Below are positions 35,379-44,183 of a stretch of DNA of 64,000 nucleotides, piece by piece. The translations under genes and the position numbers were made by a program. How positions within the stretch are numbered: position 1 is the first letter of the stretch; each line of letters starts with the position of its first letter. Under the pieces are notes generated by a model. It saw only the letters and a list, made by a program, of their open reading frames with translations, did no database searches and was not told the DNA's origin. The DNA is from Solitalea longa (GTDB lineage Bacteria > Bacteroidota > Bacteroidia > Sphingobacteriales > Sphingobacteriaceae): contig NZ_PQVF01000011.1 of NCBI RefSeq assembly GCF_002920915.1, positions 62,308 to 126,307 of the forward strand, given 5' to 3'.

Positions 35379-35394
35379 AAGGGCTTAATAGCCC
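35379..35394 (-). terminator. Short terminator hairpin
   Basis: On the minus strand AGGGCT-ATTA-AGCCCT is followed by TTTCTC. It lies 12 bases beyond the stop of the small gene at 35407 and supports that gene being real. Confidence 0.55.
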
Positions 35395-35406
35395 TGTAAC
35401 AATTTA

Positions 35407-35610
35407 CTATTGATTATTTTCACGTTCTTGAGAAACGCTCAATACACGAGCAATAGCTGTTAAGCATAATACCGCACCAACAGCAACGAATCCCCAGCAA
35501 ACCAATGATAATAAATGAGAATCAATAATAAAACGGGCAAAAGTGCCAATTAATACAACAATTACACCTACGGCTAAAAATGCGAAGTCTTTATCTAGTT
35601 TGCTTTCCAT
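35407..35610 (-). CDS. Small two-helix membrane protein
   Basis: The 67-residue product has two hydrophobic helices (FAFLAVGVIVVLIGTFARFI and LLSLVCWGFVAVGAVLCLTA) and charged ends, with no recognised family. Evidence that it is real is the good membrane topology, its isolated position with no overlapping gene, and a small hairpin after its stop. Function unknown. Confidence 0.6.
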   Translation of the reverse strand: MESKLDKDFAFLAVGVIVVLIGTFARFIIDSHLLSLVCWGFVAVGAVLCLTAIARVLSVSQERENNQ

Positions 35611-35749
35611 TGTTTTAAAATTTTGCCAAAAATAGGTTTTAACAACTATTGATGCAAATACTTCAAACCGATTAAAAAAATTTTCAAGGATTATTCAACA
35701 TTACCAATTTATTAATTAAAATTGGGGTAACGTAAATGAGTTCGATAAG

Positions 35750-36739
35750 ATGCAGAAAAGAATTAATTCAGCTAAAGGAAAAATTGCCCGCTCTCTACTA
35801 TTTTCAGCCTTGTTAATATGCAATTTTTTAAATGTTAACGCACAGGTAAACAAATCAAAAACCATAAGAACCATTATCATTGATCCGGGCCATGGCTATC
35901 CTACCCTAAATGCTCATGGTAAGTACAGCTATGAATCGGATTTAACATTAAGTTTTGGCCAACAGCTTGCCAAAATGATCAGGGATTCACTGCCTGACAT
36001 TAAAGTGCTGATGACCCGTAACGATAGGAATGATGCCGGAGGTTTTACCAGTCCGCGTGAAGCCAACCGTTACCGTGCCCGCTTTGCCAATGAAAACCAT
36101 GGCGATTTGTTTATCAGTATTCACTGTAACTGGGCTCCGGGTCGAAAAAACTCTGAAATTATCGATTATAAAACCACCACCTATTATACCGGTAAAGGCA
36201 AAAAGAAGAAGAAACATACCAAAAAAGTACCTATATATAAAACCTGGACCAGCCCAAGTGGAACCACTGGTGTAGAAACCTTTATTTGGGCGGTGAACAA
36301 AAACGATTCGAAAGTTCAGTTTGTTCAAAGCAACAATACCGATTCAACGGAGTTGCATGGAGAGCAAGGCGAAAATGGTTCGGCGGATGATATGTTTGAT
36401 TCACCTGAAGCTAAAATCATGGCTTCATTGGTAACCCGCAAATTTTTCGACCAGAGTTTAATGCTTGCCGACATGGTTCAAACCGAATTTGTAAAACAAA
36501 ACAGGGTAAACCGGGGTGTTAAGCAGCGTAACAACGAAGGCATTTGGGTATTACAGGCTACTGCAATGCCTAGTATATTAGTTGAAGCAGGATTTGTTTC
36601 TAATCCTGAAGAAGAAGATTACATGAACAGCGACAAAGGGAGAGAAGAAATCGCTTCGGCTATTTTCAGAGCTATTATCAATTACAAAAAGAATATGGAA
36701 TACAGCTCGTCGTACGTTCCAACCAATACATCAGAATAA
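35750..36739 (+). CDS. N-acetylmuramoyl-L-alanine amidase (Amidase_3)
   Basis: The enzyme cuts the amide bond between MurNAc and the stem peptide in peptidoglycan. The 329-residue exported product (signal peptide ending LNVNA, then Q) has zinc ligands in IIDPGHG and SIHCN and the catalytic Glu in LVEAGFVSN. A Lys-rich, low-complexity insertion (GKGKKKKKHTKK, residues about 145-156) precedes a stretch that may form the autoinhibitory helix known in AmiC-type enzymes; this is an inference. It is a single gene and ends in a strong terminator shared with tex. Confidence 0.92.
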   Translation: MQKRINSAKGKIARSLLFSALLICNFLNVNAQVNKSKTIRTIIIDPGHGYPTLNAHGKYSYESDLTLSFGQQLAKMIRDSLPDIKVLMTRNDRNDAGGFTSPREANRYRARFANENHGDLFISIHCNWAPGRKNSEIIDYKTTTYYTGKGKKKKKHTKKVPIYKTWTSPSGTTGVETFIWAVNKNDSKVQFVQSNNTDSTELHGEQGENGSADDMFDSPEAKIMASLVTRKFFDQSLMLADMVQTEFVKQNRVNRGVKQRNNEGIWVLQATAMPSILVEAGFVSNPEEEDYMNSDKGREEIASAIFRAIINYKKNMEYSSSYVPTNTSE

Positions 36740-36756
36740 TATTTCAGGTTGATCAT

Positions 36757-36802
36757 AAAACAAAAAACGGAGCTGTTAAAAACAGCTCCGTTTTTTGTTT
36801 GT
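36757..36802. terminator. Bidirectional intrinsic terminator
   Basis: AAAACAAAAAACGGAGCTGTT and AACAGCTCCGTTTTTTGTTT form a long perfect stem with a three- to four-base A loop between the convergent amidase and tex genes. Confidence 0.93.
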
Positions 36803-36815
36803 TTTATCTGGATGT

Positions 36816-39107
36816 TTATTTCCATTTATTCTTCAATGCGGCAAGCATTGAGTTCATATCTTGTGGCTCCTCTGCTTTCGGTTTACTTTGCTGCTGTTGC
36901 GACGGACGATTTGTTCTATCATTGCGCATTTTTTCCTTCTCAGCTTTCGTACGCTGCACCGGAGCACTCTCATCTTTCATTGTCAATGCAATACGCTTGC
37001 GATCAACGTCAACTTCAGTAACCGTAACCAAAACTTGTTGAGCAACCTTAACCACTTCATTCGCATCAGTAATAAAACGGTTCGAAAGCTGGCTCAGGTG
37101 CACCAATCCATCCTGATGGACACCCACGTCAACAAAAGCTCCGAAATTGGTTACATTGGTAACTATACCGGGTAAACGCATTCCCACTTTTAAATCAGCG
37201 ATCTCATTCACATCATCAGCAAATTTAAACGCCTCAAATACCTTACGAGGATCTCGTCCAGGTTTATCTAACTCCTGCATGATATCATTCAGGGTAGGCA
37301 AACCAACTGTTTCAGAAACATATTTTTTAAGGTCGATCTTCTTGCGCACCTCTTTATCAGCTATCAGGTCATCAACTTTGCAGCCAAGGTCTTTTGCCAT
37401 TTGCTCTACAATATGGTACGATTCAGGGTGAACTGCACTTGAATCCAAAGGATGTGTTCCGTTTAGAATACGCAAGAAGCCGGCAGCCTGTTCAAATACC
37501 TTTTCACCCATACGTGGAACCGCTTTCAGGTCTTTACGTGATTTGAAAGCGCCATTTTCATTACGGTAGTTGATAATATTTTGTGCTAATGCAGGGCCTA
37601 AACCCGAAACGTAGGTAAGTAACTGCTTACTGGCAGTATTTACTTCCACTCCAACCGCATTCACACAAGAACCAACAACCTCGTCCAATTTATTTTTTAA
37701 AGCAGTTTGATCAACATCATGCTGATATTGACCAACACCAATTGATTTAGGATCGATCTTCACTAATTCAGCCAAAGGATCAGCCAGGCGACGACCAATA
37801 GAAACTGCACCTCGAACGGTTACATCATAATCAGGAAACTCCTCACGTGCAACTTCCGAAGCTGAATAAACAGATGCCCCTGCCTCATTTACCATTACTA
37901 CAGAAACATCTTTAGGCAGATCTTTTATTCCACGGACAAAGGTTTCTGTTTCGCGGCTGGCGGTACCGTTACCGATGGCAATGGCTTCGATTTGGAAACG
38001 CTGACATAAAGCCAAAACCACAGCCTCAGCCTCTATCATTTTACCCTGAGAAGATGCCGTTGGATAAATTACTGTATTCTCTAAAAGTTTACCCTGCGGA
38101 TTTAATACCACAACCTTACAACCTGTACGGAAACCTGGGTCAATTGCTAAAATGCATTTTTGTCCCATTGGTGCGGCTAATAATAACTCGCGTAGGTTAT
38201 CGGCAAAAACAACAATGGCTTTTTCGTCGGCTCCTTTTTTGGTTAATAAGCGCATCTCCGTTTCAATTGACGGAGCCAATAATCGCTTATAACAATCGTC
38301 TATAGCAATTTTGATCTGTTCAGCAGCTTCACCCCTGCTCTTCACAAAAACACCTTCAATTATATCAATTGCATCGTCCTTAACCGGAGCAATGTCTAAA
38401 CTTAAGATCATTTCCTTTTCACCACGGCGCATAGCTAACAAACGATGCGAAGGAGTGTTTTTCAACAATTCTGACCATTCGAAATAATCACGGTATTTAA
38501 CGCCTTCTTCCTCCTTGCCTTTCATCACTGTTGATGTGATCATCGCCTTATCGGTAAATAGTGTGCGCATTTTATCACGACAAACCGCATCCTCATTGAT
38601 CATTTCGGCAATAATATCACGTGCCCCTTGTAAAGCCTCACTTTCATTGTTCACCTCTTTTTCGGCATCAATAAACTTAGCTGCTTCTGCATCAATATCT
38701 TTTACCTCTTGCGAGAAAATGGTCAAAGCCAACGGTTCAAGGCCTCGCTCGCGAGCGATAGTTGCCTTGGTGCGGCGTTTAGGTTTGTAAGGAAGGTAAA
38801 GATCTTCCAGGCGGCTCATGGTTGCTGCTGCCAGAATATCTTTCTCTAACTCATCGGTCAGTTTGCCTTGCTCTTTAATAGAGTTCAGGATGGTGTCGCG
38901 GCGCTTATCCAACTCACGCAAACGTTCAATTTCATCGCGAATAGCAGCAATGGCTACTTCATCGAGACTGCCCGTTAATTCCTTACGGTAACGAGAAATA
39001 AAAGGAATCGTAGCTCCTTCGTTCAACAACCCAACCGTTGCTTCTACCTGGCGGCTGCCGATGCCCAAATCCTGGGCAATCTTCAGAAAGTACTTTTGTT
39101 CTGACAT
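36816..39107 (-). CDS. tex: Tex-family RNA-binding transcription accessory protein
   Basis: The 763-residue cytosolic protein has the Tex order: N-terminal helical domains (TVGLLNEGATIPFISRYRKE), a YqgF/RNase H-like domain (ILAIDPGFRTGCKVVVLNPQG), helix-hairpin-helix motifs (VSGLGPALAQNIINYRNENG) and a C-terminal S1 domain (VGMRLPGIVTNVTNFGAFVD). Tex binds nucleic acid and affects transcription and stress survival in several bacteria. I chose the ATG at 39107 (MSEQKYFLKIAQDLG), where homology starts. The C-terminal tail is Gln- and Lys-rich. Confidence 0.94.
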   Translation of the reverse strand: MSEQKYFLKIAQDLGIGSRQVEATVGLLNEGATIPFISRYRKELTGSLDEVAIAAIRDEIERLRELDKRRDTILNSIKEQGKLTDELEKDILAAATMSRLEDLYLPYKPKRRTKATIARERGLEPLALTIFSQEVKDIDAEAAKFIDAEKEVNNESEALQGARDIIAEMINEDAVCRDKMRTLFTDKAMITSTVMKGKEEEGVKYRDYFEWSELLKNTPSHRLLAMRRGEKEMILSLDIAPVKDDAIDIIEGVFVKSRGEAAEQIKIAIDDCYKRLLAPSIETEMRLLTKKGADEKAIVVFADNLRELLLAAPMGQKCILAIDPGFRTGCKVVVLNPQGKLLENTVIYPTASSQGKMIEAEAVVLALCQRFQIEAIAIGNGTASRETETFVRGIKDLPKDVSVVMVNEAGASVYSASEVAREEFPDYDVTVRGAVSIGRRLADPLAELVKIDPKSIGVGQYQHDVDQTALKNKLDEVVGSCVNAVGVEVNTASKQLLTYVSGLGPALAQNIINYRNENGAFKSRKDLKAVPRMGEKVFEQAAGFLRILNGTHPLDSSAVHPESYHIVEQMAKDLGCKVDDLIADKEVRKKIDLKKYVSETVGLPTLNDIMQELDKPGRDPRKVFEAFKFADDVNEIADLKVGMRLPGIVTNVTNFGAFVDVGVHQDGLVHLSQLSNRFITDANEVVKVAQQVLVTVTEVDVDRKRIALTMKDESAPVQRTKAEKEKMRNDRTNRPSQQQQSKPKAEEPQDMNSMLAALKNKWK

Positions 39108-39279
39108 GATTTTTAAATGAGGCTGCAAATATAATCGCGTGTTTTTAGCAAACAGAGAGTTTTTTCAAAAAATGTTTAACTGGTTTAATCTGAATAATTT
39201 GAAGTTTTTTGTTGAAGTATTTTCAGAGGTAACATGCCGTATTTAACGCGGTTTGGCCTGGGATTTTCACTCTACAACC

Positions 39280-39443
39280 AGCCTTTTTACCTGACAGCAT
39301 TTTATCAAGTATGGAAAGATATTCTCCAGCTAGAATGGCTAAATTGTTAAACTATTAAATTGTTGTTTCAAAATACCTATAATCATTTACCAACCTTCTT
39401 ATTCCACTTTATTTATTAAGAATCTGTCATCTCTTACAATTAT
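39280..39443 (-). pseudogene. Duplicated junction, copy 2 (remnant of sugar dehydrogenase and ykgJ 3' ends)
   Basis: On the minus strand, bases 39443 down to about 39413 read GATGACAGATTCTTAATAAA and end in GTGGAATAA. This translates as DDRFLINKVE-stop against DDRILIIKVE-stop in the intact sugar dehydrogenase at 34719. The following 80 bases match the intergenic sequence after that gene with a few changes and a seven-base deletion. On the plus strand the frame before TAGAATGG reads MERYSPA, against MKKYFPA at the end of YkgJ. Homology fades further out. Confidence 0.65.
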
Positions 39444-39464
39444 AACCTTCATGTGTTTAATAAG

Positions 39465-39499
39465 AAACCCTGAAATTTGCTTTACAAATTTCAGGGTTT
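39465..39499 (-). terminator. Intrinsic terminator
   Basis: AAACCCTGAAATTTG and CAAATTTCAGGGTTT form a perfect 15-bp stem with a five-base loop, 60 bases beyond the stop of the lipoprotein gene at 39561. A short T-rich stretch follows on the minus strand. Confidence 0.8.
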
Positions 39500-39560
39500 A
39501 CACTTATAAAAAGTGCTACAAAAAAGCCGATATAAGCTTTATGAACTTGGTTTTATAGTT

Positions 39561-40088
39561 TTATTTTAACTGCAATTTTACACTGGTTCTTGTCTGATCA
39601 TAGAATAAATTCAATGCAACCGGTTTTGCTCCCGCTGGAATTACAAATTTATCTTCACCCGAAAGAGTTGTTGCTTCGGGTGCCGCACTAACATACACTG
39701 AACTTGGTGCTATTTTACTTCCATTATCCAATTCAAGTCTGAAATCAGTGGTTGCAATTCCAATCTGATTCCCTCCAATAGCATTTTTGTTGGTCAATTC
39801 AACTTTATAAGTTAGTTCGATGCCTGTATTTTGTCCATCCGGATTGGATAATTCAATTGCTTTAAGGTCTTTTATTCTTATAAATGCCTCTTTGTCTTTG
39901 CCCAGGAATACGCTGTCGGGAGAGGTGGTTACCTCATATGATTTGGGTTCAGCTGAAGTTGTACTTTCTGCTGCAGGTTCAGAGTTTGATCCCTGTTCAG
40001 TCTGTTCTTCCTGTTTTTTGTTTTCCTTGCAAGAATAGGTTGTAACTAACCCAGCAATAAGTGCAATTGCGATTACGGTTTTTTTCAT
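39561..40088 (-). CDS. Lipoprotein with low-complexity linker, uncharacterised
   Basis: The 175-residue product has a lipoprotein signal peptide ending near Cys20 (LVTTYSC, then KENKK). A Glu/Gln/Ser/Ala-rich linker (residues about 22-48) is followed by a beta-sandwich-like domain (GIELTYKVELTNKNAIGGNQIG, KFVIPAGAKPVALNLFYDQ) like the DUF4352/Telokin-like immunoglobulin-fold modules; this is only a resemblance. It probably faces the periplasm or surface. Function unknown. Confidence 0.6.
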   Translation of the reverse strand: MKKTVIAIALIAGLVTTYSCKENKKQEEQTEQGSNSEPAAESTTSAEPKSYEVTTSPDSVFLGKDKEAFIRIKDLKAIELSNPDGQNTGIELTYKVELTNKNAIGGNQIGIATTDFRLELDNGSKIAPSSVYVSAAPEATTLSGEDKFVIPAGAKPVALNLFYDQTRTSVKLQLK

Positions 40089-40324
40089 GTTGTGTATTTG
40101 TTTGAAGATTGAAAATTTTTCAACGTTAAATGTTTAATTTCTATAAAGACAGATGCGTTGCAGGAATCATAAGTAGGTATGATTCACGCGTTTATTTGCA
40201 AGTTAAAAAATTGGTTCAAATTTTCAGACTAAAGAATGTTTTTTCGCAGGCAGCTAACAAGGTATTAAACTTCCTTGAAATGGACCAAATTACATGGTTT
40301 TCATATACCTAAAGTCAGGTATTT

Positions 40325-41095
40325 TCAACTGATCATAGATGGAAAAGAAATTGAAATAAAAGCCTTGGCTTCTTCTTGGGTTAAAGCCGAAAAATTGCGA
40401 TAACGATGATGCACATCAATAATTTCAGCTAATGCCTCCTTAACTATTTGAGTATTTCCCCAACTCTTCAAATGCTCAACCACTGTTTTTAAGCATCCTT
40501 TTTTATAAGCAATTTGACCCAATACATGTACCAGTGTATTACGCACTCTGACCGTTTTGTCAAATTCCAATTCTTTCAATAAAGGAAGAATATCCTGGGG
40601 ATATTTCCTTCCCCGAAGCTCAATGCCATGACATATTTCCCTGCGTATTTCCTTATCAGGATGATGAAGATACTCTTTGGCCCATTTTAAAACGGGTACC
40701 GGATTTACCTCCCCCATTTTCTTTATTGAACCTATAACTGCATTACGCGGTGAATGGTGTGCATCAAACAAGCCCCGCTCAAAAATCAATTGTACCTGCT
40801 CGAAACTGACTTTACCAATTTCGCCGGCTGCATTAATTACGGTTTGTCGAATTTTAAAATCAGATGAATTTTGCATTTCTTCCAGCATGGAAATAATTGC
40901 ATGATGAAAATCGGTATGAGTCAAATAAATTTTACCAATTGCCAAATAGGCTGCTTTTCTAATATAAGTGTCATTATGAGAAAATGAGAAGTTAGCTTTT
41001 GAAAAATCCCTGAATTGCAACGCGCATAACACCTCAGTGCGAATTGTTTCAACAACTTTTACTCTTTCTGCTTTGGTTAAATTATAAAAGGCCAT
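40325..41095 (-). CDS. HEAT-repeat protein
   Basis: The 256-residue product consists of paired helices of about 30 residues with HEAT character (RKAAYLAIGKIYLTHTDFHHAI, KIRQTVINAAGEIGKVSFEQV, SPRNAVIGSIKKMGEVNPVPVL, KTVRVRNTLVHVLGQIAYKKG). Such solenoids bind proteins or, in the AlkC/AlkD branch, DNA. The length (about 250) is near that of AlkD-like DNA glycosylases, but no catalytic residues can be assigned. A scaffold role is equally possible. There is no signal peptide. Confidence 0.65.
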   Translation of the reverse strand: MAFYNLTKAERVKVVETIRTEVLCALQFRDFSKANFSFSHNDTYIRKAAYLAIGKIYLTHTDFHHAIISMLEEMQNSSDFKIRQTVINAAGEIGKVSFEQVQLIFERGLFDAHHSPRNAVIGSIKKMGEVNPVPVLKWAKEYLHHPDKEIRREICHGIELRGRKYPQDILPLLKELEFDKTVRVRNTLVHVLGQIAYKKGCLKTVVEHLKSWGNTQIVKEALAEIIDVHHRYRNFSALTQEEAKAFISISFPSMIS

Positions 41096-41439
41096 GAGAC
41101 GCTAATTAAATAAAACCATAATCCACCTTAGGCTTTATTCTCCCAATTTAAGTTTTTCAGAAACCCCAATGTTGAAATTTCGACGGTTATTGGTTTTAAA
41201 AACTATTTATATTTCTTCTACAACTCTTTTATATACAATTTTATACCACTAATTTTATCTAACCAAAGCAACCAACATTTTACTCGTTACGTATTCTTCT
41301 AAAGAACCAGCAGCATATTTCAATTCAAACCATAGTTCTTTATTAACACCTCATAATTCGCCGTTAAAATTCATTTTATATCCATCTTCACAGTAACTAA
41401 GGTCTCTTAATTAGTCGTTTAATTCAAAGCCTTAAAAAA
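41096..41439. other. AT-rich intergenic region between divergent genes
   Basis: These 344 bases have no credible frame. They must hold the promoters for the HEAT gene (leftward) and the TIGR03118 gene (rightward), but I cannot find a consensus -33/-7 pair. No repeat or hairpin stands out. Confidence 0.5.
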
Positions 41440-42570
41440 ATGAAAGCAAAAACAAAAAATTCCGATGAAAAACCATTGGTTGTTTACGGAACACAGATGT
41501 TTTTTTTACCTGTTACTCTTTTACTCCCTATTTTTCTCACCCTGCTACTAACGGGTTGCACAAAAAATGACACCATTATGCAGAATACCGCTGCAACGCC
41601 AAGTTACCAGGAAGTTGACCTGGTAATGGATACGGTATGCGACGGGGCACGTGTTGACGCCAATCTTTCCAATGCCTGGGGAATTGCCATTGGCCCAAGC
41701 GGTGCATTTTGGATCGCCGCCAACCACACCGGCAAAACCACTATCTACGACAGGAATGGTAATGAGTTGCTGGCTCCTGTAAACATCCCATTTCAGGGAG
41801 CTGTTAACGGAGGTTCACCTACAGGAGTGGTTTATAATAACACATCCGATTTTCTTATGCCGGGCACCAGTCAAAAGAGTTTATTTATTTATGTTGCCGA
41901 AGATGGTACTGTAACCGCCTGGAACGCGGGAAGTTCGGCCATAACAGTGGCCGACAATTCAGCTGCTGATGCAGTTTATAAAGGTGTTGCAATTGGAACC
42001 GACGGTGCCGATAATTTTTTATACGCCGCCAATTTTAAAGGAGGAACGATCGATGTTTTCGACAAAACCTTTCATGAAGTTTTCGGCAAATCATTTACCG
42101 ATCCTTCTTTACCAGCCGGATTTGCTCCTTTTAACATTCAGAATATCGACGGAATGTTATACGTTGCCTACGCTAAACAAGAAGAACCTGATAAAATAGA
42201 TGATGAGAAAGGCGTTGGAAACGGGTATGTAGATATTTTCAAACCTGATGGTTCATTGGTGAAGCGCTTGATCTCTGGCGGCATGCTTAATTCCCCATGG
42301 GGAATGGCGGTGGCTCCTGAAGGTTTTGGTTTAGGTCAGAATGTGCTTCTTATTGGAAACTTTGGAGATGGGAAAATCAATATTTATGACAGCGACGGAA
42401 ATTATAAAGGGCAGTTAATGGACGGAAGTAAGGTAATTTCTATTGACGGTTTGTGGGAAATAGTATTTCCGAAGAATAATGTTCCTGCCGGTGATCCGAA
42501 CCAGCTCTTCTTTGCCGCCGGACCCGATGATGAAACGCATGGTTTGTTCGGTTATATTAAGCAACGTTAA
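41440..42570 (+). CDS. TIGR03118-family beta-propeller lipoprotein
   Basis: The 376-residue product has a lipoprotein-type signal (LTLLLTGC, then TKNDT) and then the TIGR03118 signature pattern (NLSNAWGIAIGPSGAFWIAANHTG, GVVYN, NSPWGMAVAPEGFG, NVLLIGNFGDGKINIYD). This predicts a six-bladed NHL-like propeller at the cell surface or periplasm. The family's function is unknown. The start is uncertain: ATG at 41440, or ATG at 41497, which gives a more usual short lipoprotein leader. Confidence 0.8.
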   Translation: MKAKTKNSDEKPLVVYGTQMFFLPVTLLLPIFLTLLLTGCTKNDTIMQNTAATPSYQEVDLVMDTVCDGARVDANLSNAWGIAIGPSGAFWIAANHTGKTTIYDRNGNELLAPVNIPFQGAVNGGSPTGVVYNNTSDFLMPGTSQKSLFIYVAEDGTVTAWNAGSSAITVADNSAADAVYKGVAIGTDGADNFLYAANFKGGTIDVFDKTFHEVFGKSFTDPSLPAGFAPFNIQNIDGMLYVAYAKQEEPDKIDDEKGVGNGYVDIFKPDGSLVKRLISGGMLNSPWGMAVAPEGFGLGQNVLLIGNFGDGKINIYDSDGNYKGQLMDGSKVISIDGLWEIVFPKNNVPAGDPNQLFFAAGPDDETHGLFGYIKQR

Positions 42571-42607
42571 CTATAAATTGTAACAGCTCTTATACTCCTT
42601 TAAAAAG

Positions 42608-42648
42608 AACAAAACGGCTACATTGATATATCGTGCAGCCGTTTTGTT
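42608..42648. terminator. Intrinsic terminator
   Basis: AACAAAACGGCT and AGCCGTTTTGTT form a perfect 12-bp stem around a 17-base loop, 37 bases after the TIGR03118 gene. It can serve both directions. Confidence 0.8.
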
Positions 42649-42709
42649 TAATTGCCTTATGTAGCTATCAAAAGTAAACATTACCTTTTTACCTACTGCA
42701 TTAACCCAT

Positions 42710-43045
42710 CTAGAGTCGTAAAAGCCTGGTTATTTTATCGTTATCAACTTCCATAATGATTACCTGTTCCAAAGGTTCTTCACTGCCATAACGCCCATAG
42801 ATCAGCTCATGTACTACAACTTTAGTATGATAATCAATTCGATTGATCACTTTGGCAAATAGTTTTGGTGAGCTGGCAAATAAATTATGATACATTTCCC
42901 GGCAGGCCTCTATCCCATCAATTAAAATTGCCCCATCAGCCAGGTTTATTGTTTGAAAATCATCACTAAACAATACCATATTGGCTTCCAAATCGCAGTT
43001 ATTATAGGCTTCTATTTGCAGTGTAACAATTTCGGATGGTGTCAT
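42710..43045 (-). CDS. NTF2-like/SnoaL-fold protein
   Basis: The 111-residue product fits the NTF2 alpha+beta cone fold: IVTLQIEAYNNCDLEANMVLFSDD, a central IDGIEACREMYHNLF and the C-terminal strands VVVHELIYGRYG and QVIIMEVDNDKITRLLRL. Members serve as small-molecule isomerases, cyclases or binding proteins. No catalytic residues can be named. It lies in a run of short minus-strand genes. Confidence 0.75.
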   Translation of the reverse strand: MTPSEIVTLQIEAYNNCDLEANMVLFSDDFQTINLADGAILIDGIEACREMYHNLFASSPKLFAKVINRIDYHTKVVVHELIYGRYGSEEPLEQVIIMEVDNDKITRLLRL

Positions 43046-43084
43046 CTATCTGTTTCTACTTGAATTATTTTATTCCTGAGATCT

Positions 43085-43711
43085 CTATTTATTAAAATGA
43101 TTCACCCAAGTGACATTATTGAATAAGGTTGAATGATAAATGCGCCCTTTGTATTTTGGGTTAATGGCCATTAACGATTCTTTGAGGCTTTTAAAAACAA
43201 CTTCAGGAACCTTATTACTGATGGTTACCTTACGGATAATGCTTAAATCAATATCGATATCGAAAGTAGCTTGCTGAGGTTCATCAGAAACAGCAATCAG
43301 ACGATACTCATTCTCAGGTTTAAACGGAAAACGTTTTAAATACGGCAAATCATCAAGGGTGGAGTTAAGCGTCGGAAGATCCTGTATCCGTTTATATTGA
43401 ACCTTGCCATGATGAACACCCTCCAGCTTATCAAGCGTTTTAAATAGCTTTTCAGGACTAAACTCAATACAACAACCCGCGGTACCGTTGGCAAAAGCAT
43501 TCCAGTGGTGTATGGTTTCGTTTTGATGCGTTAAGCAAAGCGCGTATATGCTTTGAGCTTTGCTCTTATTTCGATAAACCTCCATGGTTGCCCTGTCGTT
43601 ATAATCTTCCCAAATACTTGGATTGATCAGTGCCAGCTTTTCCCTTTTTAGCAGGTCAATTAAAAACGGAATGGTTGTAAACCGATTTAGCTTTTTTAAC
43701 TCCGGTTTCAT
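43085..43711 (-). CDS. DUF2971 domain protein
   Basis: The 208-residue product has the DUF2971 pattern: an N-terminal KLNRFTTIPFLIDLLKREKLAL segment, a variant of the S-L-S-ex-W region (ALCLTHQNETIHHWNAFANGTAGCCIEF) and the later PFKPENEYRLIAVSD. Its function is not established. The family is frequent in accessory regions and defence neighbourhoods of other genomes, but here the neighbours are ordinary small genes. Confidence 0.75.
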   Translation of the reverse strand: MKPELKKLNRFTTIPFLIDLLKREKLALINPSIWEDYNDRATMEVYRNKSKAQSIYALCLTHQNETIHHWNAFANGTAGCCIEFSPEKLFKTLDKLEGVHHGKVQYKRIQDLPTLNSTLDDLPYLKRFPFKPENEYRLIAVSDEPQQATFDIDIDLSIIRKVTISNKVPEVVFKSLKESLMAINPKYKGRIYHSTLFNNVTWVNHFNK

Positions 43712-43731
43712 AGGTACAAATTATTTCAATT

Positions 43732-44133
43732 TTACAAACTCTGAATCACCTGCATCATATCGTTGATGCCCCAGTGATCAATGTATTTCCCATTTTTTAA
43801 ACGCACCATGTCCATCACTTTTATGGTTACTTTTTTACCCGTTGGCTGACGTCCCATAATTTCACCCATATGAGTGGCTGTAATTGTTTTGCGGGTAGCA
43901 ACCATATCGTTCTCGGCTATCTGTTCCTCAATTTGAATACTTAAGTCGGAAAATCCTTTATGCAAAATGCTTACAAACTGAATAAGACCGCTCACATCAT
44001 TTGGCATATTGGGAGGAATGGTGTGGTTCACAAAATGTTCATCCACAAGCTCTGCTAATACTTCCGTATTTCCTTTTTGCAGAAATTCTTTATTAAACCG
44101 AATGACGATCTCTTTGTTGTTTTCAGTACTCAT
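43732..44133 (-). CDS. SnoaL-like ester cyclase family protein
   Basis: The 133-residue product resembles SnoaL-type polyketide-cyclase-like proteins: EIVIRFNKEFLQKGNTEVLAELVDEHFVNH at the start, DMVATRKTITATHMGEIMGRQPTGK in the middle and DMVRLKNGKYIDHWGINDMMQ at the end. Most such bacterial proteins have no known substrate. It lies 20 bases upstream of the DUF2971 gene on the same strand, so cotranscription is likely. Confidence 0.85.
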   Translation of the reverse strand: MSTENNKEIVIRFNKEFLQKGNTEVLAELVDEHFVNHTIPPNMPNDVSGLIQFVSILHKGFSDLSIQIEEQIAENDMVATRKTITATHMGEIMGRQPTGKKVTIKVMDMVRLKNGKYIDHWGINDMMQVIQSL

Positions 44134-44183
44134 TTCTGATGATCAATAAAAAACTGTTGGCAAATAATTAAGGCTAAACCAAA

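Larger units (their letters stand above)
39108..39560. other. Intergenic region with decayed gene remnant and terminator
   Basis: About 450 bases without an intact gene. The left 100 bases would hold the tex promoter. Positions about 39280-39443 are the decayed inverted copy of the ykgJ/sugar-dehydrogenase junction described separately. A 15-bp terminator stem at 39465-39499 belongs to the lipoprotein gene at 39561. Confidence 0.6.

Noticed and set aside
39413-39463. A 17-codon frame starting MKVIIVRDDRF before the lipoprotein terminator
   Set aside because: It is the remnant of the sugar dehydrogenase end with a chance ATG in front, not an independent gene.
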